Position numbers and translations under genes: made by a program | Notes under the pieces: generated by a model | The model's database searches: none | Told to the model about the DNA's origin: nothing | Seen by the model: the letters and a program-made list of their open reading frames with translations, nothing else | Shown: in pieces, positions 9,776 through 19,735 of the stretch | How positions within the stretch are numbered: position 1 is the stretch's first letter | Layout of the letters: each line of letters begins with the position of its first letter | DNA from: Micromussa lordhowensis | Taxonomy: Eukaryota; Cnidaria; Anthozoa; Scleractinia; Lobophylliidae | Direction: 5' to 3' | Length of the DNA: 64,000 bases | Assembly: GCA_964020085.1 (NCBI GenBank) | Contig: OZ026600.1 | Coordinates: forward strand, 10,761,348-10,825,347

Positions 9776-11847
9776 CTGAGGTTGAATATGTTATGTTGAA
9801 ATCTCTGATAAGGGGCCTTGGGGTTGCTTACAAGGCCACGCATTCTTGCAGTTCTACTGGTGACCACGTTTAAATGTTTCCTGACGTGGTGACTTGTGAG
9901 AGCTTCGACTGAATTTTCTCATAGAAATATTTTGACTGTAAGAGAAATTGTTGTGAAGTGTTTTCCTCTTCAGTTATGAAAATTTATAAAACATGTAATT
10001 TTATTACCTACATTTAAACCATGCACAAGCTCATTGACAACTACCAAATCTTGCATTGCAAATCTTACATTGCATCCAACCTAAGTTCTGAAGGTCATGT
10101 GCGAATGGTAACCATAATGTCATTTGAAGTACATGATATTTACGGTGTATATATCTTGTGTTTTTAGTGAAGTAGAACCACTTCTTAAAATGGCATCAGA
10201 CAAAGGTGTGGAGGAGGCCAAAAAAGCCCTGAAGGACCTGTATCCACACAGATACACATGACATGTGGGTGAGTGGAATGTGTCATACAGGGTTTTCGCT
10301 AAGAGCTGGCTGTCAACGAAATTAGCCAGCTGGATTTGGCTGGCAATCACTCGGTAAAGGGGAACAAGTGATGTTTAGGTTACACATGTACCATCATTCC
10401 ACATTGAACTATATCTTTGTCTACTATTTATGAAAAGGTTTATTCCTGACTACCTTGAGTACCACGAGTAAATTAGTATATAAAATGTATAAAATCTTGT
10501 TTTGAGTACTTTCTTTGTCTAAGTCCTCTTTTGGTGTCCTGCATCTGCCATCTTGTAAACACAAAGCTCAGTAGCATTGCAAAAGACTGGGAACAATTTT
10601 TACCGTATCTGGTTGTTTGAAATTTATGTACTGGTAAGTGTGGATGATCAGTGGTACAGCACACATTTTCTCTTGTGGTCCTAATGTTATAGGGGTAACC
10701 ATAAAGGGTCCTATAAACCCTAGTTTTTTATATTAATTATTGTACAAGACTATATAAATATTGAAGAAATCAAGGCCATGTTCTTCAGTGAAGTGCAAAT
10801 TTAATAATTGGTTTGAGATATCCTTGATGGCTTTTTAATGCTCAACTGAAACTTTTTAAGCTAATACATACTATAATTCAATTATTTCTCAGTCTATTTT
10901 AATTCAGTTGTTTTCCTTTTCCAGGTTAGCTATTGAACCAAGACATGGATATACCTTTCACATATAATTTATTACCTGGAGGAGCAACATACCAGTATCT
11001 AATATAATTTGTAAATAACAGCAGTTTAACTACTGGTAGTGTTATTATATTTTAGGGGTTATGCCACAGCAGTGGAATGTGGTTCTAAAACTGAGTGGGG
11101 TTTCATGCAAATGGTCCATGGATCAGCTGTTTTGTGGTTTAAATAGCTGTTTCTCTGTGTGTCTGTGACTTATAGAATAGAAGTTCTATAGATAGATACA
11201 TTTACACAATCATTACTGACGGGAACCCAGTCAAGAGTGTCTTTTAGTAGATTTCACTTGTCATAATCATGGCATAAGTTGGAGAAATCTCAGTACCAAC
11301 AAAAAAACAGACTACATAATGGAAAATGTATTCACTCATTGATGTTTATCAGAAAAGAATGTTTGAGCACAGGAAGAGAACTTGTGAATTAAAATTGTAT
11401 GCGCTCATTTTTCATGAAGTAGTAGGGTTTAGCTAAAATTGCGAGTAGTTGTCATGCTTATTTATTACCTATATTTTCAGTTTATACACCAAGTGTATGG
11501 CAATTAGTATTTAAAAGAAATACTTGTTATTAACACAGTGAAGTAAAAAATTAATATATATTCAGGAGATTAATGTATTGCTCATTTGGGAGGAGCTCTT
11601 ATATCAAAGTATTGGGAAGGTTGTCAGAAAATGTGACTTGGATACCTAGAAGAGATTAATCTAGTAGGTATTGTCTGGGTATGGCTTGAGTTTTATTTAA
11701 TTATTAGAAGATACTAGAATACAGAGTATGTGTTGTGGTTTAATATTACCATTGGAATGATTGACACAATTTGCTGTTTGACTTTTTACACTTAATTTAT
11801 CCAGGGTAATCAAATCCATGATCTAATCACTTTTTTCATTTTCTTCT
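9776..11847. other. AT-rich single-copy sequence without recognised gene
   Basis: Short random-looking open frames only. The one coding-like patch is 10168-10268. The composition fits intron or intergenic DNA. Confidence 0.6.
10168..10268 (+). other. Possible orphan exon (weak)
   Basis: A pyrimidine-rich tract ending TTTTTAG at 10161-10167 and a GTGAGT at 10269-10274 bracket 101 bp. One frame reads EVEPLLKMASDKGVEEAKKA and on to a TGA at 10259-10261. I do not recognise the peptide. Lysine/glutamate-rich coding-like composition and flanking splice signals are the only support, and neighbouring exons were not found. Confidence 0.18.
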
Positions 11848-11863
11848 AGCCTGCAAGCAGGCT
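11848..11863. other. Near-perfect palindrome at edge of degenerate element
   Basis: AGCCTGCAAGCAGGCT pairs with itself except for the central AA. The same GAGCCTGC motif recurs at 11903-11910 and, inverted, at 12547-12554, suggesting related termini of one element. Confidence 0.5.
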
Positions 11864-11888
11864 CTTTGGGTGGCAAGGATGAAGGAGA

Positions 11889-12569
11889 GGAAAGGGGAAG
11901 AAGAGCCTGCACACACTGCTTTGAGTTTTGAATTGGTGTGTCCACATTTGGACGCAAAATACTGATTGGCTAAGATTAATGTGTTATCCAACTGTATCGG
12001 CTTTTGTTTAGAACGGCAAAATGATGGCCTGCAGTGATAAATTTCAGAGCCACTTGTGCCAAAATTTCAGAATGTTTTAATTTCATTTGAATTTGAAGGT
12101 CGAGCAATGCAATGCAATGCCTCCGTACTAGAAAGAAATGATGTTCTTGCTGTCTTGCCCACAGGACTTGGGAAAACTTTTATTTTCCAATACTTTGATA
12201 TTGTGGCCGAAATTGAATGCCACATTAATTTCTAGCCTTTAGAGAGCATTCTCGATTACTAGATTTCAGAAGCCAGAAACATGGGTTTTTCAGCTGCATC
12301 AACTCCTGGTTTAAGTAGGAGGAGTTGCGGTCGGTGTAATTTCAGCTAAGTATTGTTTCAGATGGGCTGAGCAATGAACTCTGAATGTCCTGAAGGACAA
12401 TTCGCTCCACCAAAATTTGGCAGCAGTTGTGGACAATATTTACATCCTCAACCGGTGCCACACATTCATTGGCTGGTTTTTGACAACTCACTCTGCGTTG
12501 CATCAGCAGGGTTTAGGGGTGTCATTCAGAATTCTAAGTGATGAGGGCAGGCTCTTCTTCCCTTTTTCC
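11889..12569. mobile_element. Degenerate element bounded by 22-23-bp inverted repeats
   Basis: The left arm 11889-11910 (GGAAAGGGGAAGAAGAGCCT then GC) matches the reverse complement of the right arm 12547-12569 with one substitution and one indel. Between them lie decayed helicase-like reading frames. This suggests a remnant of a DNA transposon or other mobile unit that carried a helicase. No transposase was recognised and no target-site duplication was identified, so the class is open. Confidence 0.45.
12041..12490 (+). pseudogene. SF2 / RecQ-like helicase fragment, degenerate
   Basis: The open stretch 12041-12235 includes ERNDVLAVLPTGLGKTFIFQ, a clear Walker A / motif I with P-T-G-x-G-K-T at 12158-12178, preceded by the usual 'x-D-V-L-A-V-L' lead-in of RecQ/DEAD-type helicases. 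After stops and a frame change, 12381-12434 reads LKDNSLHQNLAAVVD, resembling the approach to motif II (the DEAH box), but the acidic/His residues that should follow are lost. No later motifs are visible. The fragment sits inside the inverted repeats at 11889-12569. Motif I is convincing; assignment to RecQ rather than another SF2 family is inference. Confidence 0.55.
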
Positions 12570-13100
12570 TTTCCTACTTTCTTTCTTCACTAAGACCCTT
12601 CTGATAGGCATTTTTTGTTCCTGTGTAGGATTGCTTTGTGTACCTTTTCCATCCAGCTGTTAAATGAGCAAATTATAATCATATATTTGCCAACACCTTT
12701 CATTTAGTTCATGACCATACTGGTTATTTTTAATTTCGCTGAGTTACAAATTAAAAGTAAGACCAAGCATTATTCTTTTTATATTATTTTAAACTTGGTG
12801 TAATTGTAATTCAAAGTTTTTAGATTTAATAGAAAGTTTGAGCATTGCTAAATAAAGGATAGGGTTTGAAGGACAATAAATGATATTGTAGTGATTACTG
12901 AGATTTTATGCACATACAATGGGCTCTTGGATAATATTACTGGTGAAGAATTAACACTCCCTACACCCTGACTTGCTTTTACAGCCCCCCACCTATATCA
13001 GTCAAGAAAATTTCCAACCTCCTTTCCTCAATATCTCTGTTTCATTGCACCCCTCATCATGTTGCATGGATTTTCCTAACTGCTATTTAACAAATAGGTT
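12570..13100. other. AT-rich sequence without recognised feature
   Basis: I see no gene, RNA or structured repeat in this stretch. Confidence 0.6.
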
Positions 13101-13279
13101 CCAGGGCCGTAGCCAGAAAAAAATTTTTGACTGAGGCAATGTCTATGAATAACTTATGACTGAGGCAATCAGTCCATGGTTGAGTTCTCTTCCTAGGTAT
13201 TAGGTACTATAAACAACAAAAGCCAAAGAAATGACCGAGGTAAGTGCCTTGGTTGGCCTGTTACTAGCTACGGCGCTGG
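13101..13279. mobile_element. Small MITE-like element
   Basis: The left end CCAGGGCCGTAGCCAG and the reverse complement of the right end (CCAGCGCCGTAGCTAG) match at 14 of 16 positions. The interior of about 147 bp contains a direct repeat of 'GACTGAGGCAAT'. There is no coding capacity. The ends recall hAT-like MITEs, but no clear 8-bp target duplication is visible in the flanks (ATAGGTTC versus GATTCCAT), so the superfamily is not assigned. Confidence 0.5.
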
Positions 13280-13310
13280 ATTCCATGTTGCTGTGCATCT
13301 GTGCAGTGCT

Positions 13311-13415
13311 AGATCGCAGATGATGTCAAAATGTGGTAAGAACAAACAAGTAGCACACAAGGCAATAGCCGAGTGTGTCACTGATGTTCTTACCACATTT
13401 TGGCATCTGTGATCT
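13311..13415. repeat. Long inverted repeat (hairpin-forming)
   Basis: The left arm 13311-13343 (AGATCGCAGATG...CAAAATGTGGTAAGAAC) is repeated in inverted orientation at 13385-13415 with few mismatches, around a loop of about 40 bp. It may be a foldback/MITE remnant or a small-RNA precursor-like fold. It lies 32 bp from the preceding MITE-like element. Confidence 0.65.
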
Positions 13416-14090
13416 ATTACTGAACAGACACATGGCAGCATAGTCGGTTGAGACCTCAGCTGTACAAGGTTGGTTGGGCTTTAGGCAATAAGTCAGCAGA
13501 TCTTCACTACCATCAGTTACGATGACCAATTTGCAGTGCTTGAATGAGTTGATAACCACTTGGTTGTGAGAAATGTCCAGTTAATGGACCATGTCATCTT
13601 CAAATTTGTCTACTGTAAAACGTATCAGGTTTATTTGGTTCGTCCATCAACAGTATATCGTTTTAATAACATTCATAAAACTACTGAGCTATATTGGCCA
13701 CTATCATTTTACGAACAATAGCATTTTTGAGTTCTGTCATAATAATTAAAAAAAGATGGCCTGATGAAGAACCCAACAAAATGGAATCAATTTCCTTGTT
13801 GCGTTTTCTTTCACTTAATTTGGTGTTAATCAATTTATCACCATTAACTCCAAACAAAACAAGCTGAACAACTGTCAGGGCTTGAAACTGCCTGTCCCTA
13901 TAAAGCACAGCCACACCTTAGAATGCTATTTTTAAGTCCATCAAGGATCTTTATGGGGGGCTAGACCATTTAGATGGTCTTTTTAACTTTTGATATTTGT
14001 ACTTCTATTTTTCATACACCATTAGACTTTGTTTAAATCTCCTCAGAAAACCTATTCACAGATCTTCATTAAATCCTAAAATACCAATTC
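13416..14090. other. AT-rich sequence without recognised feature
   Basis: Minus-strand open frames of 77 codons (13326-13559 and 13681-13914) have no recognisable motifs and are not supported as genes. Confidence 0.55.
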
Positions 14091-14430
14091 ATCCACACAG
14101 CAGAGTAATGACCATTTCCTCTTAGAGTGCAAATGAGTTGTTTTCCTCTGGCATCCACACAGGAGAGTAATACCCAATTCCTCTTAGAGTGAAAACAAGT
14201 TTTTTTCCTTCCACATCTACACAAGAGAGTTGTAACCAATTCCTCTAAAAGTGCAATCAAGTTGTTTTCCTCTCACATCTCACATCACATCAACACAGGA
14301 GAGTAATGACTATTTTCTCTTAGAGTGCAAACAAGTTGTTCTCCTCTCGCATCCACATGGGAGAATAATACCCAATTCCTCTTAGAGTGAAAACAAGTTG
14401 TTTTGCTTACACATCTACACAGAAGAGTAC
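14091..14430. repeat. 62-bp minisatellite, about 5.4 copies
   Basis: Copies starting at about 14091, 14153, 14215, 14289, 14351 and 14413 share ATCCACACAGGAGAGTAAT, then AATTCCTCTTAGAGTG and a (A)CAAGTTGTTTTCCTC block. The period is 62 bp, except for one 12-bp expansion (CACATC-type) between the third and fourth copies. Divergence between copies indicates an older array. The minus-strand open frames here are repeat artefacts. Confidence 0.85.
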
Positions 14431-16231
14431 CATATGTGGGTGGTGTCGGTGTATTGAGTTGTGTTTGACGAATCCTTTTTATTTTTTGATGTTTCCACAT
14501 TAGCAATGTAAAGGGACTGTTTTTTAACTGTTTAATAGCAAACCAGTTTATTTTAAAAAAAAGTCTGTTAATTAAGTTAATTTGGCTAACAATTCCTTTC
14601 TAATTAATAAGTGTATGATGCATGGAAACTGTGATCAGGATGGCCCCAGCTGTGATTTGAATTTTTCTGTAATTTTGAAAAGCCAAGCCCCACTGTTTGC
14701 CATATTGTAACAAAAGGATAACACCATTTATTCTTACTGGCATTTAAATGGCACTGTGCAATCACTTCTTTCTTCCTTAAGATTTGGAAATCCCATCCAC
14801 TAAACACTCCCTATGCTAAATTTTTCAACTTAATAGCAGGGATGAAAAGGAATTAAAAATATTACAAACTGGCTAATTTATCCAGGCTCAGAGAAGATGT
14901 GTTTTCAAAGGTAATAGCCAAAACTATTAGTTTCCTTTCTCCAACACATTTGCTTTGCAATGTTCTTCTTGATATTGCTGGACAATTTTGTGTACAAGAA
15001 AAAATTCATTACAACCTAACAAGATATTGAACCATAATATACATGTACTGTATAGGCATTTAAACCCTAAAATTCTTGACAGTGCTGGCATTATGATTAA
15101 CACCCATTTACATGCATGCAAAAAAAGGAATAATATCATTTTGGCTAGACAATATCAACACATGGCAACTGATACACATATAGTTAAGGTTGATGCTCAC
15201 CATCCCTAGTCTCTTTTCTACTAAGGACTTTCTTCGCTTTGTGTATTCCTTCTCTCGTCCAACTCTTGATCATCATCCATTAACGTTAAAATAGAAATTC
15301 AAAGAATTTTTTTAAACACAAAATCACATGAATGCAATATTTTATATATTAAGTTAGACTTATTGTTCTAAAATAACATACAGGCTTGTAGAATAAAAGC
15401 AGTACGCCAGTAAAGGGAAATTTACAAGTAAACAAAATTCACTAAGAAACAACTGCAAGAGCACAATGTACGACTATCTTATCAAGACCTAGGTTTTTAA
15501 GTAACGCTAGGATAGCAAAAACAATAGGGCCATGGCAACAGAAGCTATTAGTGGCTGATGAGCAGAAATGTGACAATTAAATTAATCTGAGCTCCTTTAT
15601 TGGCTAAATAGCTATTAGCGCAAAATTCAAATGGTTTAATTTACAAAAAATGGGGTATCTAGAGGTGAATTCCCTAGGTAAAATTAACAGGATATCTTTG
15701 TTATCACATATCATACTTGGCTACGACGCACGAAGAAAATTGTATGTGAGGAACTTTATATTTTTGTGAACTGCCAGACTTAATGCTTTATTTTGTCTTC
15801 TTTTCGTCATAATCTTGACATATTTATAATTGAAGGGGTGAGTGCAAAACCATGCTAAGTGACTATTTGGCTGAAAAAGAAATGTTCGCGAAAGGGCCTG
15901 AATTTTGGCATGTGGTTTCACCTGAGAAACAGTGCTTTGAATTTTTTTTCGCTGGGTTGCTCTTCGTTGTCGAGATATTAAGGTATTCGCATGTATTATC
16001 GGACACTTCAGTTTTCCAAGCGGCATCTTTTGGAGATCTATTTTTAAACGAAAAACAAAAGAAACCCTTTGTTTCGCTAAAGGACGAAGTCACTATAACG
16101 CAATCACTTCTCACCTCTGCTTCGTTAGCTCAAGTGGATAACCCGCCGAACGGAGCTGATTCTATTTTTCTGCAAATGTTTTGGTTGAGGGACTGGATCT
16201 GGCATGCATATTTTAATATATGATGGCAGCT
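14431..16231. other. Single-copy sequence, no gene established
   Basis: It contains a 123-codon plus-strand frame at 15852-16223 and overlapping minus-strand frames. None has a recognisable domain, and open frames on both strands argue against coding. The segment 15850-16300 is less AT-rich than its surroundings and may be a promoter / 5' exon region (see 16115-16243). Confidence 0.5.
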
Positions 16232-16243
16232 GGTCACGTGACC
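16115..16243 (-). promoter_or_regulatory. Possible promoter and non-coding first exon (minus strand)
   Basis: A perfect 12-bp palindrome GGTCACGTGACC at 16232-16243 contains the CLEAR/USF-type E-box GTCACGTGAC. About 120 bp away, reading on the minus strand, AGCAGAG is followed by GTGAGA (intron-like GT at 16114-16113), a good donor. Together they resemble a promoter and non-coding exon 1 of a gene running leftward. No downstream exon was identified. Confidence 0.25.
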
Positions 16244-16964
16244 TTACTCAGCTCATTACAATTCACTTTCGGTTCGGCGGAATCGTGTGTACCATTAATG
16301 TAATTTGGGGCAAAAATTGAACCAAATTTCATTATTTTGGGACATTTGCTGGTGCCAGAGCTCATCATTAAGGGCTGAGTTGCCTATTCCAAAGAACTGT
16401 TTATTGGCACTGTGAATGTGACAAACTTCGACCAGATGCCCGATTGCAGTTACTGGCAGTTTGTTATTCATGGACAAGGGGCCAAAAAGCAAATGAGCCT
16501 TGTCTCACCAGGCTTCAACTGGCAGATATGGAAGTTTCAATCAATTGTGGAAGTGACTGGAAAACTTTTAGTGTGTTATTGAAGCCTGGTCAGAGACTTA
16601 TATAAAAATATCCATTTGGTTCGAGGTAGGTCTTTCCCGCTCAAAGAACACTCTAATTTCCCAGGATGCAATGCGGTCAGATTCCTGCTCGTTGGCTGCT
16701 TGGTTGAGATTGCTGACAAAAAGGAGCTATTTAAGCTCTTGCTGGACTTTTTTGGCCGAACTTTCCAGTTGAGTTGGAAGCAGAAGAGTTGTTTTGTAAT
16801 GATTTCCCTGTGATTAAATGACTGAGTTAATGAAGGATGTGTCCAGACTGTTTGCTTGTAAGGTAATATTTGCATGAAATCCATGTAATCTTTTGCAGCT
16901 GGTATGTAGTTTTTCTGCAATATCTATTCTCTGCATATTCGGAAAAAGAGCACAGTGCTGCTTG
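16244..16964. other. Left flank of 1.78-kb array, no gene recognised
   Basis: Apart from the 12-bp inverted repeat, the open frames of 65-114 codons on both strands have no recognisable features. At 16965 the sequence enters the first array unit; the flank and the unit-to-unit junction share only GGTGC at the boundary. Confidence 0.55.
16508..16590. repeat. 12-bp inverted repeat
   Basis: ACCAGGCTTCAA at 16508-16519 is perfectly inverted as TTGAAGCCTGGT at 16579-16590. The 59-bp spacer has no recognised content. It could be terminal repeats of a tiny element or chance. Confidence 0.4.
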
Positions 16965-17236
16965 GGTGCAAAGTGTGTCGATGAACGGGAACGTCCAACG
17001 CATGTGGGATGCGTTGTCTGTAATACTTAAAATAAACTCACGACAGCTGAAAAACAACGGATTTCAATTCTCTTGGCAGTCTAGCAACTTGCCAAGCTCT
17101 ATGCTGAGCTATCGAACTAACAATTTGCTTGAATCTAGTCCATTTTAACTTGTCTGACATGCACGCACTCTCAGTCGGACCTCCAAACTTCAAAAACTAT
17201 CCACCCCGACTATTTATGCTAATATTCCCAAGGGAC

Positions 17237-17465
17237 GTCAGGGTGGCCAAATGGTTAACGTGGTGCGCTACGAAGACAGCGAAGGTCTCAAGAGGTCGTG
17301 GGTTCGAATCACACTGCCGCATAGGGGTTATTCTCAAACTGGCTTGGGGGCCGAATAACCTCTCCCCGGGTACGTGGAGATCTGGGTCTGCGAACAAGGA
17401 ATTACTCTCAAACTGGCTTGGGGGCCGAGTAATTCCTCCCCCGAGAAGTCCTGCGAGGTTTTTTT
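17237..17465 (+). mobile_element. tRNA-derived SINE, unit 1
   Basis: The head 17237-17322 resembles a class II tRNA (Leu/Ser type): GTCAGGGTGGCCAAATGG holds a box A-like sequence, and GGTTCGAATCA is a near-consensus box B. A tRNA-unrelated body follows, with two imperfect copies of CTCAAACTGGCTTGGGGGCC 80 bp apart. It ends in seven Ts (17459-17465), a Pol III terminator. The anticodon arm does not fold properly, so this is a SINE and not a tRNA gene. The 153-codon frame running through it (17129-17590) is an artefact. Confidence 0.8.
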
Positions 17466-17906
17466 GGCTTTTATTTCTGCTTGTCTTGATTTTCCTGATC
17501 ATTTTGTTTTTCCTTTTTCCTGCTCGTAATTCCTTGTTAGTTTTGCTTTTCCCTACTTTCGGTATTTTTGTAACTTTTCATCAGCGCTAAAAACGGAAAA
17601 TCAAGAAGCGTTTTGCGGCATTATGGCTTCCTAAGATTTTTAATTTAGCCCGCGGTGAAATTTTAAGTTACTTTCTTTGTTTTCTTGGCTTAAACTCACT
17701 TCTACCAAACATAGGTTGTATTTGATTTTATTTGATGTGACTTGATTGTAAAATAATTCTTCAATGATCAACTGTTTCATCAAGTCGCAACCTGCCAGAA
17801 ACTACATTATCGCGTGTTCAGTGTACTATTTCTTTGGCATTTGAGATCATCTGGTTCAGAGCGACAACAGCGTTTGAACTCGACGAGGGTGTTCACGTCT
17901 TAAAAC

Positions 17907-17953
17907 ATGGCCACGAACAGAGTGAAGGAAATCTCGTCAAAGACCGACCGATC
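17907..17953 (+). other. Putative coding first exon, unit 1
   Basis: AAAACATGGCC is a good eukaryotic start context, and the codon two before it is an in-frame TAA, so translation would begin here. Fifteen codons plus two bases encode MATNRVKEISSKTDR and then meet GTGAGT at 17954-17959, a strong splice donor. This is the structure of a 5' UTR, start codon and first coding exon. I do not recognise the peptide. No acceptor or second exon was identified within the unit, so the gene body may lie elsewhere or be lost. Confidence 0.4.
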
Positions 17954-18690
17954 GTGAGTAGCATTTCCTTGTTTTCTCCAATTGAGGCGTTTTCGGGCTA
18001 GCTAACTATGAGAAAAAACTGTCTGAGATTCGCTAGCGGGAGAGGGAAAGAGATTTGTTTGTGTGACTACCGGTCGATGATCATTGACGTAGGGACAACA
18101 TACGGAGTGTTCGCTTACTCGTAATTGTGGCCTAGTTTGCTTGAAGTTCAATCGATTCTCGATGTACGAAGCTCTTGTTCAGTCCATTTAGGACGATGCA
18201 GGCCTTCACAGAAAGCCATAGTTCAGCTATCCGCCGCGGTTTTGATATGTGGAGGTTTGTGTTGACAAGACGCGAATTTTTTTGTTGGAAGCACGGTTGT
18301 TTTCATTGTACAATTTCTGATTGGATGAAAAGACGTTGGATGTAGGCTTTTTGGCCTCAAAAGCCATACAGGAGAGTAATTTCCTTTTAGATGGAGATGG
18401 CAGATGGTACTCTCGAGACGACATGGCCATATTCATGCACAGTTATATATTTCGGTGCACAGCCTTAACACGGTATTCATAACATGAGACATACATCAGT
18501 TAAAAAAAGAAAATAGGTTGTAGCGTGAACTCACTACCAGTCTATAGCCATTCAAAGTTATTTCGTGTAGTAGCACATTGATAAAGAAGGAAATACTCTG
18601 TCTTTAAGATACACAGAGCTAAATTCCTTGGCAAAGGGACGTTTCCAGCGTTCAGCTGGATCCAACAATCCCAACAAGGCCTGAAGGGGC

Positions 18691-18726
18691 TGGCTGGCTG
18701 GCTGCCTGCCTGCCTGCCTGCCTGCC
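18691..18726. repeat. (TGGC)3(TGCC)6 microsatellite at unit boundary
   Basis: A two-motif tetranucleotide repeat sits 20 bp upstream of the 1.78-kb unit junction. It recurs at each unit end with varying length: (TGGC)4(TGCC)2 at 24037-24060 and (TGGC)3(TGCC)5 at 25807-25838. It accounts for most unit-length differences. Confidence 0.9.
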
Positions 18727-19018
18727 ACTGCCCACGAAATGGCTCTGGTGCAAAGTGTGTCGATGAACGGGAACGTCCAACGCATGTGGGATGCGTTGTC
18801 TGTAATACTTAAAATAAACTCACGACAGCTGAAAAACAACGGATTTCAATTCTCTTGGCAGTCTAGCAACTTGCCAAGCTCTATGCTGAGCTATCGAACT
18901 AACAATTTGCTTGAATCTAGTCCATTTTAACTTGTCTGACATGCACGCACTCTCAGTCGGACCTCCAAACTTCAAAAACTATCCACCCCGACTATTTATG
19001 CTAATATTCCCAAGGGAC

Positions 19019-19247
19019 GTCAGGGTGGCCAAATGGTTAACGTGGTGCGCTACGAAGACAGCGAAGGTCTCAAGAGGTCGTGGGTTCGAATCACACTGCC
19101 GCATAGGGGTTATTCTCAAACTGGCTTGGGGGCCGAATAACCTCTCCCCGGGTACGTGGAGATCTGGGTCTGCGAACAAGGAATTACTCTCAAACTGGCT
19201 TGGGGGCCGAGTAATTCCTCCCCCGAGAAGTCCTGCGAGGTTTTTTT
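19019..19247 (+). mobile_element. tRNA-derived SINE, unit 2
   Basis: Same SINE at the same position in unit 2, amplified with the unit and not a new insertion. Confidence 0.8.
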
Positions 19248-19688
19248 GGCTTTTATTTCTGCTTGTCTTGATTTTCCTGATCATTTTGTTTTTCCTTTTT
19301 CCTGCTCGTAATTCCTTGTTAGTTTTGCTTTTCCCTACTTTCGGTATTTTTGTAACTTTTCATCAGCGCTAAAAACGGAAAATCAAGAAGCGTTTTGCGG
19401 CATTATGGCTTCCTAAGATTTTTAATTTAGCCCGCGGTGAAATTTTAAGTTACTTTCTTTGTTTTCTTGGCTTAAACTCACTTCTACCAAACATAGGTTG
19501 TATTTGATTTTATTTGATGTGACTTGATTGTAAAATAATTCTTCAATGATCAACTGTTTCATCAAGTCGCAACCTGCCAGAAACTACATTATCGCGTGTT
19601 CAGTGTACTATTTCTTTGGCATTTGAGATCATCTGGTTCAGAGCGACAACAGCGTTTGAACTCGACGAGGGTGTTCACGTCTTAAAAC

Positions 19689-19735
19689 ATGGCCACGAAC
19701 AGAGTGAAGGAAATCTCGTCAAAGACCGACCGATC
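19689..19735 (+). other. Putative coding first exon, unit 2
   Basis: Identical copy: ATG, 15 codons and the GTGAGT donor are conserved. Confidence 0.4.

Larger units (their letters stand above)
16965..18746. repeat. 1.78-kb tandem array, unit 1
   Basis: First of seven direct copies; 1782 bp. In order: a 200-bp segment starting GGTGCAAAGTGTGTCGATGA, a tRNA-derived SINE, a T-rich tail, a first-exon-like ATG with donor, a non-coding stretch, and a (TGGC)3(TGCC)6 microsatellite 20 bp before the next unit. Confidence 0.95.

Noticed and set aside
14069..14506. Minus-strand Cys-rich open frames (CRCGRKKTCF-like repeats)
   Set aside because: They are translations of the 62-bp minisatellite, not zinc-finger coding sequence.
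15852..16223. 123-codon plus-strand open frame as a gene
   Set aside because: No recognisable domain, and an 83-codon minus-strand frame overlaps it; the region reads better as possible promoter DNA.
17237..17322. Functional tRNA gene
   Set aside because: Box B is good, but the anticodon arm pairs poorly, box A is off-consensus, and the sequence continues into a SINE body.
17129..17590. 153-codon open frame repeated in each 1.78-kb unit
   Set aside because: It runs straight through the tRNA-derived SINE and its T-rich tail, and an opposite-strand frame overlaps it; there is no domain or codon signature of a real protein.
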